Of a stretch of DNA of 64,000 nucleotides, positions 46,868 to 57,965 are shown piece after piece; the first letter of the stretch is position 1, and every line of letters starts with the position of its first letter. A program made the translations under genes and the position numbers. This DNA comes from Rotaria sordida. Its lineage: Eukaryota; Rotifera; Eurotatoria; Philodinida; Philodinidae. The stretch is taken from positions 1-64,000 of the forward strand of contig CAJNOL010000584.1 in NCBI GenBank assembly GCA_905250125.1, given 5' to 3'. The notes under the pieces were generated by a model. That model was not told the DNA's origin. It made no database searches and saw nothing but the letters and a program-made list of their open reading frames with translations.

Positions 46868-48356
46868 TGGTATAGTTTGACTAAATTATATGAAAGGAAA
46901 AAAGTGAAATAATACTAGTAGAAGTAATGATGACTCATTTGTTATCATCGAAATTTGTTTTTTATTTTTGAAAATTATTTCTATGCATTACTCATTTATT
47001 TATTTCTGTTTATTAAATTTAATTTCATATAGAACTAAATTATATGTGAAATTTTATTTAAGGTACAACAAACTATCCGAACATGAAAATCAAAATTTTT
47101 TCAATTTTCTTTTTGTTTTTCATTAATATATGAATATATTTTAAAGTGTCCTCTATCGATCTGTAAAAAACACAAACTTCTTTTAACAGCATTTTGACCT
47201 CGAAAAGAATGACTTTCGTGACGTTCTTATCTAAAAACAAAACTCGCCTTTTTATCTTTTGTCAAAATATTACCCCTCTGAGTTTGGGCTGCTTGTAATT
47301 ATCTTATTTGTAGCATTGGATTATGTTAGAGTCGCACATCGAGATGCATGAAACATCATTCGACTTCAGTTTGAGATCGCTAATCGAGTTTATTCGAGAA
47401 ACGATCAATATGATGAAATCGAAAATTTTCGACTTGAGACTTATTTTTTATATTTAAGATTATTCCTAATCGTTGATTGAGGAGTCAGTATCTTCAGAAT
47501 TATTTATTCTTATTGTTTAATTCTTCCGTCGACTGTTTCATTTCTTCTGTTAATAATAAAAGAGAAATATAATCAACAAGAAATATATTATTTATGCACG
47601 AATATTTAGAGGAGAATCGACATTTAATTTTGTTTTGCGTTTTTCTCACAATCAAATTTTATATAAAACAACTACTATTTCGTTCCTGTTTGTCCGACAT
47701 GTCGAGCGGCATCGAACTGAAACTTTTTTCACATATTGAGTGTGGGCATTTTTTTTTATTTCAAAAACTATTGTTCTGATAATTTGTGACAGCTTTCACA
47801 AACTTTGTTCTAAGAAAAAACTCAAGTGTTTTTTTCGGTACGTCCGGTATTTTGACTTTTTTATTGAGAGGACAAACCATATAAGGAAACCAAAAAAAAA
47901 ACATCCACTTCAAATAGTGTCCAGTAGGTGTAAAAATATTTTGAACTGGATCGAGCGTAGTATCTCGGAAAAGAAGGACGAAGCGAAAGGAGAGATCACT
48001 TTAATCAATTGCGAACCCACTGTCTCATCAAAATTCTTCTGATGAGTGGTTCTCCAGAAACTCTGGAAAGGAGGGGGACGCACCGTTAAGGCCCCCAAAA
48101 AAAGGTTGCTTTTCGTCAGAATCATCGAAATTGAGATAAATCCATGTAGAAATAGCTCATCATCTACTCTTTCATACGCGACAAAAACTTTTATTCGGCA
48201 TCTCTTTTTTTTCAAAAAATTCTGAAGATTTTCATCACCTACTATTCGAAAAACAAGCCGTTTTTACAAACAACTGAAAATCATTTTTCGTTTTTCTCAG
48301 AATGTGGATTCAACGACGTAGAGCCAGCAGAACTCTATCATAGTCAAAGATAAAGT
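46868..48356. other. intergenic, no gene seen
   Basis: AT-rich promoter side of CHMP4 followed by sequence of more even composition (47850-48250) with overlapping frames on both strands and no family resemblance; this part may be transposon-derived. Confidence 0.35.
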
Positions 48357-48600
48357 CAAATATTTTTTTTGTTTGAAAACTTGTGTCTAAGACTAGCCCC
48401 ATCGTGGCCCTTTTTTTAAAATAAGTCTTTTTATTATTATATAAGAAAACAACTCTATAAAAACAGCGTCATTTTTTTAGAGTTTTTTGAATCATTAAAC
48501 TTGTCATCCCATTTTTTTCGCTTAAAAAGTAAGAGTTTAAAAAAAGAACCACGAGAGAGGCTAGCCCTAGACACAAGCTTTCAAACAAAAGAAATTTAAA
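48357..48600. repeat. inverted-repeat element, arms with GTTTGAAA-CTTGTGTCTA
   Basis: Left arm 48357-48424 (TTTTTTTGTTTGAAAACTTG, GACTAGCCCCATCGTGG) is inverted at 48536-48600 (CCACGAGAGAGGCTAGCCCT, AAGCTTTCAAACAAAAG). Arms are clearly related but diverged, and weaker similarity (AACTCTATC) continues outward. Non-coding. Confidence 0.7.
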
Positions 48601-49221
48601 TGTATAAAATGAAGGTCCACAGAGCAATCTTGGTGCTACGATAGAGTTATTTTTGATCCTTGTTTGGTGAATATCTCTGTCGAACGTTATGATATATAGC
48701 TGAAAGTTTTATCGTAGCCATCGCTCACCAGCTCCAACATATCCTGAAAGTTTCATGCAGTTTGGATGTTCCTGGGCTGAGATACGTTTTTTCAGGAGGC
48801 CTTAAGCGATCGTTATCTGTGATCAACATTAATGTAAACAAATTATAAGACATCAAATGATTAACATATACTAAGAAAAGTATGCAGATATTTGTAAAAT
48901 TATTTCATTCAATATTTTGTATTAACTTCATCAATTTTATATTGTAATGATGATTAACATTGTTAACATCTAAGTGTTAAACTCATTGACTTTTAACGTT
49001 AAATTTGATTTTAGAACAAAAAAAAAAACCATAATTTTTTTTCTGGTTAAAATATTCCAAATAAAATGTTTTACTGATAGAATCAAAATGAATATATAGG
49101 AAAGAAGATTTCAAACAATGAATAACCAAATAGAGATGTTTGTTAATTCATAAATACGATAAAAAACTGTTTTTTTTCTTTTCAATAGATAAATATGCGC
49201 AATGAATGTTCGATTGTCTAT

Positions 49222-49773
49222 TCACTTATTTGAAAATCCATGAACAAAATACATTGAATTAATTATGAAGACACTTAAAATAAGTATATTCGATTGAATA
49301 TGATATCGATTAATAGCTTGATTACATAATTTTTTGTTGCAGCAATAAATTTCAAGATCAGAAATTCGAACAGTAGTATCATTACCAACAACAACAGAAC
49401 TTTCTAGATCTTGTGGACAACCAGTAGAACTTACATTTCGAACAGTAAATTTATGACCATTACTAAGTTTACCAATCATTTTCTGTAATTAAAAAGTCAA
49501 TTTTTTAAATGAATTGAAATGTAATACATACTGTACAAATTGCATCTGAATCTCGACTACCGACTCTCGAAATAGATGTTCCATTATTATTGAATTTGTC
49601 TTGACAACCAGTTGTGCCCACGTTTGTACTTAAACAGAAATAACATTCTAATGCACTGACACGATGAATTTCTTATAAAATAAAACAAAATGAAACTTTG
49701 TTATTTGATCCTTGATTTGAAACCTACCGTTACAGAATATTAGGTATATTAGACAAAATAGATTTGCTTTCAT
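49222..49773 (-). CDS. Ly6/uPAR-like GPI-type surface protein
   Basis: Three minus-strand exons: 49728-49773, 49532-49671 and 49222-49482, giving 148 residues. A signal peptide (MKANLFCLIYLIFC) is followed by the LECYFCLST start typical of three-finger domains, further Cys in TTGCQDKF, DAICT and TGCPQD, and the closing CCNKKLCNQ that matches the Ly6 CCxxxxCN signature. The C-terminus is hydrophobic (ILILSVFIINSMYFVHGF), as for GPI addition. So a small extracellular, probably GPI-anchored protein. Ly6 proteins serve as receptors, toxin-like modulators or junction components; no specific role can be assigned. Introns are 49 and 56 bp and both junctions keep frame. Confidence 0.85.
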
Positions 49774-50500
49774 GATAGTGTGAAAAAGAAAAAGATGAAT
49801 GACAGTAAGTAGCGATCAGAAACTTGATATTTTATAAATAGAAATAATACGAAAGATTTTGTAATTAATATTGCACAATGAAAGTGTATGCTATCAGATT
49901 TGTCTTTTTCGTTTCTTTGTTTTTTTTTCTAGTTTTAACGTGAAGGAAAGAGAAATACATTTGTATTTAACTAATATTTTTTTTTACTCTCAAATGATTG
50001 ATTTTATTTGTTCTACTTAAAAAAACGATTTTGTTTTGTAAAATACCATCAATAATGATGTAAATAATTCTTATTGATTATCAGTATTTTCTTTCAAGTT
50101 TATTAATTGTTCATTTCTATTTGAAATTATTTTTTCTAGGGAATATTGAATTCATAATATGATATTATGATCAAGAAAATGTAATCAAATTTTGCTTATT
50201 TAATTCTATTGATGAAATGATTGACTACTTTATATTATTATTTAGAGATTGATGGAATCATTTGTCTAAGAAATAATAAATTAATTTAATAGATGATTGA
50301 CTATGAGTGGATGTACAGAAAATAATAGAAAATATTTTAGTTTTGAACATACAATTTAATGAAGAATTCTAAAAACTTATTAAAACTGATTGAGCATGTT
50401 TGTATATTTCGTATAAACACGTCAAAATATTTCCGAAGACATGTTTTTTCTCTCATAATAAAGATCCTTACTAGCTGAAACATGTCTCAAATAATAAAAT

Positions 50501-50525
50501 ACATCGATCAAAGTCTGATCGATGT
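50501..50525. repeat. perfect 10-bp stem hairpin
   Basis: ACATCGATCA, five-base loop, TGATCGATGT. No adjacent gene; could be regulatory, structural or chance. Confidence 0.5.
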
Positions 50526-52316
50526 GATTCTATGAAAAAAACTTGATTAGAAATCCACGTTTAAGGAGAATCCACTCCTTTGCTGGCATTGTTGGAGAAC
50601 AGCTCATCAGAAAATTTGAAAAGTTCTATAGATCTGGATGAGTAGAGTAAAAGTTGTTATAGCCTCAACATTTTCGGATGTTTCAACATAGATGATATTT
50701 GGATCTCAATGGCGAAAAAGTGACCTTCGTTATCGTCTACTTTTTTTTGTTTCTTTTTAATCTTCTCCTGCACAACTAAAAATGCCAAAATCCTAAGAGT
50801 ACCCTCAAATATGCATGTTATTTTTTAAGTGAAGCTTTTTTTTTTGTAAACTCTGGTAAAAACCAGATGTATATCATAATTTGAAACAAAAAGACATTAG
50901 ACATCATGAAAAATTTCTATTATGAATGGAGGAAAGTTTCAGATGTATCAGATGTACTGTTATTGAGAAATGGACTCGATTCTTTACTCTTCTGTTGCCA
51001 AAAAGTTTCGTTTTCCAAAAATAGCGAAATAATGTGTATATTTTGATGTTTTTGGAACGAAAATGTTCCATCTTTTCTAGTTTTTATTAGTTACATTTAG
51101 TGGATATGTAAAATATGGTGGAACAACATTGTGCACTCGTTTGTGATGATAGATATTCAAATTTTCATAATTGCAACAGTTTTTATGATGATTCAAGCGC
51201 TGAAATTTATTTCGAACATTGATGAATATGAAAATGAATTAGTATGTTTATCGGCATATCATCAATTAGCATCCGAAGATGATAATAAAAAAAAAGAATA
51301 TAATAAAAAGAAAACGATAGTCGAAAAAAACAAAGGAACTCACATTTGTTAAATGTTATCATCAACAACAAACTGGAAAAGCTCAGTTTATGAAAAATTG
51401 AAATTCAATTTTAAGTCTTTTTTTTGTCATTTTTACTTTGTATTTGAAACATAATTATAGTGAACTGACTAAAATATAATAACGATATTCGATCCTTTGT
51501 GAATACGAGTTCATAGTAGAAGATCCGAGATTTTAAATTGAGTGGAGGTTGGAAAGTAAATTCGTCTAATTCTTTTACATGTCAAAAATCAATCAACTAG
51601 TTTTGTTTCATATGATAGACAACGGAGTAAAATTGTTATTAATACAGATCATGTTTAGGAGTTATGTTAAAAAATATTAATTTTAAATGATATATAGAAA
51701 CTCAAATTTTTCCAGTTTCTTGTTTTAAAATTGTTGACTTCTTCTATTATCGTTTTATTAATATATTGTTCAAATATATCATTTATAAGATTTCGCCTAA
51801 GAAATTGTTAAAATACAGTTTTTTTTAGGGGATCCCTTAACAAAAGCATGTTCTCGAATAAATTTTGCATTGATCACTTCAATTGAAAATATTATTCTTG
51901 CATCGGTTTGATCAACAAATTGTTCAATAATACTAACAGAAATATTACAATACAAGTATTATTACCTCAACCGATAATATCTTGATCTTTATTATATCGA
52001 ATATTTCAATAGTCTCTCATCCCATGCTCAATTGTTTAATGACAAGAAGGTAATTTAAAGAGTGCAGCTAAGAAAAAAAGTTTTAAATAAGACAACCCTG
52101 GAATAATAGCTGGTTGATTAACTGGTCGTAATACTCGATTGCGATGAATATATAAACTATCCCCAACGAAAGTTCGTTGCATCGAATAACGATTAATAGT
52201 AACTGATTAATTAGATGCTACACCTTCTTTTAGTAAATGCATATTTTGTTTAGCGATATAAACATATCGATAGATATTGTGGTTAAACTAATACATCAAA
52301 GATTGAATCACTTTCT

Positions 52317-52380
52317 CGAGTGAGGGTGTGGGAGTGAAGGTAAGTACCTATGAAGAGAACTTCTTCGCCTGCATCTCAAA
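52317..52380. repeat. GT/CA hairpin-like copy with GAAGAGAAC core
   Basis: CGAGTGAGGGTGTGGGAGTG followed by TGAAGAGAACTTCTTCGCC and CATCTCAAA. The left arm holds GGTGTGGGAG like other copies; the right arm is decayed. Confidence 0.5.
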
Positions 52381-53308
52381 TTTTCCCGACGGCTTTATAA
52401 GATGCAAGAGATAAACTTGCATAGTAGAATGATCTTAACTACTGTTCAAGGTCAGATCAAGGACTTGAAAGGGCTGATGATAAATTTGGTGACAATATGA
52501 TTGTCGCCTTAATTGTGTGAAAGATATTTAATTAATAGATAAAAGCACACGAGTAGACACAAAGGAACTTGAATTGGAGCAGATGAAGCAGAATAAGTGT
52601 GCTCGATATAGAAAGAACTTCGTACAAGATTGAGGTCTAGTATTAGAAAGTTATGAAAACAAAAGAGAACGGACGACCTATTTTAATATCTGGAAGAAGA
52701 GAGATCGTGAAGAGTCCATCTAGATTGTTTTAAATATTCCAACAGGCTTTCTGACTCTCACACACTGTTTTACTTTCGGATCCGACAGAATCTTAGAGTT
52801 ACAGTACTCGTCTCAAGTTCATAAGATTATCCGAGATACTTATCTATTATCTCACCATCAGTTACTTTTCATTACTCTCTACTTAACGATGCAAAGTAGC
52901 AATGGACAATCATCATCATTACTGAAATTTTTGTAATGGCAGCAGATAATTTTCTATAGTTTGTAAATCAAGCAATGCATATTGCTTTGTTCCTGCTAAT
53001 ATATAGCTTTTTCGTCTGAAGTTTATTTTGTTGAGTCATTCGTAAAACAAAAAATATTGATTACTAAGATTTTTTTTTATTAAAGATGGCAAAAAAATAA
53101 CTCATATAAGGACGTCTCTAGAACAAATAAATATATGTTGACATAATATAGGAAGCCATGGTCTTCTGTTATCAAGAATAGACACAAAAAGATACATTAG
53201 AGGATAAATTGAAAACGTTAATGTCTTATGTTTGTACGTCTCATAATATCTTCAACATTTAACTATAAGTTCGTCGAGACAGTTTGTGCCACAGAAGAAG
53301 CAATATGA

Positions 53309-56300
53309 TCAGCCAGATGGAGAGACTGTTTCCTCCTTCGTATTGTTGCTTAACATATCTACAACAGGTACTGTTCCAACATCATCAATATCGTTTGGTT
53401 TGATACCGACTATCTTTGATGTCTGCAGCAAATAAGAAGCGATAATATTAATCTGATGAAAAGACTCTTTCTCTGACCTTATTTTTTTCCAATGCAGAAG
53501 CAATATGTTTCATCCAATTCTCTCCGATTCTATTGAATTTTAGATAGAGTATCGTCAGTGTCTATATCAAAGAAAAAACAAGAGATAAATCAATCAGATA
53601 AAGGTACTCTTTTTCTCACTGTATTGTTTTCTAATGCATCTGCTAGATGCTTTGCCCCATCATCTTCAATATAATTTGATCCGAGATGGAGTGATATGAG
53701 TGTCTGTATAAAAGAAGAAACAACTAATATGTAGCATAGATAAAGTCCATTGCAAAGAAAGCACGAACGGTCGTCATCAAACGCATCTTTCGATGTATGT
53801 ATATATAACGAGAGTAAACGGTTTTTTGAGATTTATACGGGACTATGATCTTAATTTATCTTCGGAAATCGAGCAAAAGATCATTTTATTCTTGTAGGAA
53901 TGTATATGAGACTGTTATTATCTTAACATCATAATAACACGAAATACAAGAATTCAATGGAGACTTTAAAAAAGAGTGACAAGCATAAAGCACCAGACAC
54001 CCACACCCACGTATACGGTCCGACGCATTGCGTGTAAATAAATCACAAGAAAAGACTATATATATATATATATATATATCTCACCTTATTATGTCGTAAT
54101 GCGTTAGCCAGGTGCTGTGCGCCATCATTTCGGACTGCATTCGATCCAAGATGAAGTGTTGTGAGCGTCTGTATCGAAGAAAAAACAGTACACTTAACGT
54201 AAAGAGAAGTTTATTTTTCATACCGTGTTTATAGTTAGTGCATCTGCTAAATCCTTTATTCCATCATCAAAGATGTTATTTGATGCAAGATTCAATGTTG
54301 TTAATGTCTGTATTCAAGAAGACACAATACCATCAAACAGATGAAAATTCTATTCTTCTTACCGTATTGCATTTTAAAGCATCAGCCAAATGTCTTACTC
54401 CAACATTTCCAATCATATTCCATGCAAGATGAAGTGTTTTAACTGTCTGCATCAATGAAGAAACAATAACATCAGTCAGATGATAAGGATTGCTGTTCTT
54501 ACCATGTTGATTTTTAATGCATCTGCTAGACACTGTACTCCAAGATCTCCAATAAAATTCCATTGGAGATGGAGTGCCTTGAGAGTCTACGTCAGAAAAT
54601 AAACAAAATTATATCAGCTGGACCAAAATTCTTTGTTGAGTAAAGTTACTCATTTAAATCACTTCTGTATTTGAGAAAATAGACAAATATATACTTAGTA
54701 CTGGCCAAATCAAATACACGTATGTTCATATTTAAGTATTTGACTTAGCTCTTGGATTTATATTCAAATGGAGATTCAGTACTTAAATTTTGAAAGGTCA
54801 CTCAACAAAAGTACTTGAATTAATACTGATCAATTATTTAAATACTGTTCCAAATTTTTTTGTTGCGTTAGAAGTACTCAGATTCTCGAACATGCAGTAA
54901 ATCTGACTATTTTCCTCACCTTGTTGCTTTTCAATGCATTTGCCAGATATTGCATTCCATCATTTCTAATGTGATTTGATGAGAGTTCAAATTCCGTTAT
55001 CCATGTATCACAAGTCACAGTAAATGTTGTTCCACAAAAATTCGTCGAATGGTTGTTTAATGCATCTGCTAGATGTTGTGGCCTAATCGGTTGATTCAGT
55101 CGAAAACGTGCAACTGGCTGTTGTTGTCGAGAATAATTGTAGAATCTCTCTCGCTGATTACTAACAGTTCCAGCTGGACACACTGCAAGGTTGAGTGTCG
55201 TGATTGACTGTATTGAAGAAAAAACAACCAGAAGATGTAAGAATGAAGTTCATTGTACGAAAGCACAATGCAAAAATGACCTCGAATTTTTATTTGTGTA
55301 CAACTTGTAAAGTTTATCCCTTATTCAGTGATACAAATACATTGAACCTATAGAGTACTTGCTTTCGTTTGTAGTGATGTAGTTATCAAGAAGTGAAGAT
55401 ATGAGGATCATTATGTTCCTTCTGTTCTTTCGTCAGCGTCGATGTTCTTGAGACGTTACTATTTGTTCGTATATTCTAATCACAATATGGTTGATCGTAG
55501 CCAATCATCTTTTCTATATTCCTTTTATGCGTATTAAAACGAAAGTCAATTACCGTATACGTTCATCATGAAATCTCTCCTGGATAGGCTCCCACAGTTT
55601 TTGATATTTATCTCTGTCTTTAGTTTTCCAAATAGTAACGTTAATAGGAATTTCTTTTTATTTTCTGATACACAGAAAATGAGTCATATCTGCTGTCAAA
55701 AGTCGAATGACGTTAGCTAGAATTTACTCGTGCTCTGGTGAGAATAGATATCAGATATTGCTATAATCTGAAGGTTATAAAAACGAAAAATAGCACTACA
55801 AAATCTATAAAACTCAGGCACATCAAAAGAATTTTTTCCTTACCGTATTATCTTTTAGCAAATCTGCCAAATACTGTACTCCACGATGTCCAAGTCCATT
55901 CGATCCGATTTGTAATATTGTTAATACCTGCATCAAACAATAAGTGATACGTTTTAGTTGAGGTCTAGTATGGTAAATCTCTGTATAAAAAATGATGATG
56001 GATACAGATGAGATTAAGCAGAAATATCTTTGGCAAAGAGGCATACAACGAAACCGAATAAGAAAAGATTTCAAAAATTATTACGCTTGGTTGCTTCAGT
56101 AATTATGAAGAGTGATGAATTCAAGGAGATTGAGCTAAACTATGTCTGTCGAAAATTTCTGTCTTTTCGCTTTGTGTTCCGATAGTTTGGTAAAAGGTGT
56201 TGTCGATTTTCAACGAAACAAGCTTTCTTTTGTATTCATCATGGTGCGGAATTTGAGTATTACTGCGGTCTACATTCAGTGAAGAGTTCTGAAAATAGGT

Positions 56301-57920
56301 TCGAAACTCTTTTAGTCAGTCAATCTTTCGTTTTCTTTCGCATGAAAAAAGTCACTCGACTATTTCAAATGAATAAAGGCCTAGAAGATCATTTGACTGA
56401 TGAAAGATGTTTATGCGATTTCTAATTTATTCATCTCAATAAATATCGTAATCATTTGTTGTAGATGTTTAATCTTACTCGATGACTGTCGTTGGTATAC
56501 AAGCATCACGAGACGATATATGCTTCGACGACATATAAAGTTTAATATCTATTTATTGTTTCATCGGCACTTTTCTACTTCTATTAACTAAAAAAAGTAA
56601 GTTTCCGACCGTCAAAAAAAATCCATATTCGCCTAGCCAAGAAATTGAGTGATTACACGATTGTAAACTACACTATTCAGCATCTAATCGAGCTGAATTG
56701 ACACATAGCACTGATTAAAGTGAAAAAGTCACTATGACAAAAGAAGTTGAGACTTTTTTTATAAAGAATTTCATATATACCTCGTTTTCAACGAAATTAA
56801 CCTCATCGTTCCAGACTCTTGTTAAAAGGCGGTCACTATTTGTTGATGCTTCATATCTAATTATGTTTTCCTTGTCATCCGTACGAATTGGTATTGTATG
56901 AAGAGTGATTGTATTCGAGTCCATAATGTAATCACAAGTCACAAACCAACGTTTATCACTTAGCCAAAACGGTTGTCGAAATGGAGTGAGAATTGAGTCG
57001 AAACTAGGACAAATGTTATTCTTAGTTAAGTATTTGAAGAAAAATTCAAATCGTTTTAAATGAGATAATTGATTAGAAATAAATTGTTCCCAAGCCGAAC
57101 CGTCAAATAGAGAGTCATCACTTTTTCGAGAAGACACCAATTTGAGATGAACAAGTGATGGTGTGATGGAGAGAAGTGTCATAAGTACTTCGCTCTCCAG
57201 ATTACATTCATACATCGTGAGAGATGTCAATCGAACGTAGCTGACGTTAGTACAAAATGAAATGACAGATGCATTATCGATGCCGTTGTTCATAATGAGA
57301 AATGGCACTATGAATCTTCGTAAGTGAGGTAACTGTGTGAGAATGAAGTGATAGTCATGAAAACTGCAAGTTTTAATCTTCAAATGTTGTACTGTGCATT
57401 GAGGTGACCATGATATGCGCTTGATTATATGATCATTATTATTTAAAATTAACTTCCGAACATTAAATTTATTGATAACTGATGAGAGAAGATCTATCGT
57501 AGTGCTTTTCCTAATACTAGAACTATTTAAATCGATTGAAATTGAAACCAAGGGACACATTGTGATGTGTTGTAAAACTCGATGTAGTTTATCATCATCA
57601 ATTATACTAATGGTTAACGAATTCAGGTAAGCAAATAGACGAAGGTCAAATGTCAAAAAAAATGAGTCGATTGATTTGAATGAATGTTCTGGCATATTGA
57701 CAATATATAGTGAAATGACTCGTTCAGGTCGTACGATACGAGAAATAAGCTCTATGTCGGATTTTGACATTGACTTGAGACGGAATTGAAATCGATTGTA
57801 AGTGTTGACAATAGCATGAAACTTTTTGCAAACGCATCGAAGTGAACGAATAGTGGTCTGTATATCGAGATAGTCACAAATGCGATGGAGAATTTCGACA
57901 GGTAGAGTGTGAAGAGTCAT
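53309..57920 (-). CDS. F-box protein with array of single-repeat LRR exons
   Basis: The first coding exon (57920 to 56781, 380 codons) starts MTLHTLPVEILHRICDYLDI, an F-box, followed by irregular LRRs and FWLSDKRWFVTCDYI, the block shared with the 33-kb F-box gene. It ends at a phase-0 donor (ACGAG|GTATAT). Downstream minus-strand exons, each between a CAG/TAG acceptor and a GTRWGW-type donor and all phase 0: 55844-55927, 54920-55207, 54503-54586, 54363-54446, 54224-54307, 54085-54168, 53620-53703, 53478-53561, and terminal 53309-53422. Seven are exactly 84 nt and encode one 28-residue RNI-type LRR such as TLTTLNLASNNIFDDGIKDL. The last ends VSPSG before TGA. Total about 735 residues. Joining the F-box exon to the array is inference from phase and order; a transcript could instead read through the F-box exon to 56715 (416-codon frame). 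An acceptor-like CCAG|ACATTGACT just 5' of the F-box ATG may mean further upstream exons. Confidence 0.65.
54058..54079. repeat. (TA)n microsatellite in LRR-array intron
   Basis: Uninterrupted TA run directly before the donor side of exon 54085-54168. Confidence 0.9.
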
Positions 57921-57965
57921 GTTCAATATTGATGCTTGTATAGTTTCAAGATAATGACTAGTCAA

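Larger units (their letters stand above)
49774..53308. other. intergenic with decayed fragments
   Basis: No intact gene. Contains a perfect 10-bp hairpin at 50501-50525; a possible exon at 51131-51352 (hydrophobic start then Lys/Glu-rich) with no ATG-rooted gene around it; a minus-strand fragment at about 52030-52250 (SMQRTFVGDSLYIHRNRVLR, PVNQPAIIPG) interrupted by stops that looks like a dead gene I cannot name; and a GT/CA hairpin at 52317-52380. Confidence 0.35.

Noticed and set aside
47594-48215. Overlapping 60-100-codon frames on both strands
   Set aside because: No family resemblance, mutual overlap, and proximity to an inverted-repeat element suggest non-coding repeat DNA.
53309-55927. 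Regularly spaced similar segments that could suggest a CRISPR-like or satellite array
   Set aside because: The repeats are diverged LRR exons with splice sites and open frames, not identical direct repeats with spacers.
55823-56074. 83-codon minus-strand frame starting MKSFLIRFRCMPLC
   Set aside because: Only its 3' half is real: it is LRR exon 55844-55927 with intron sequence read in front of it.
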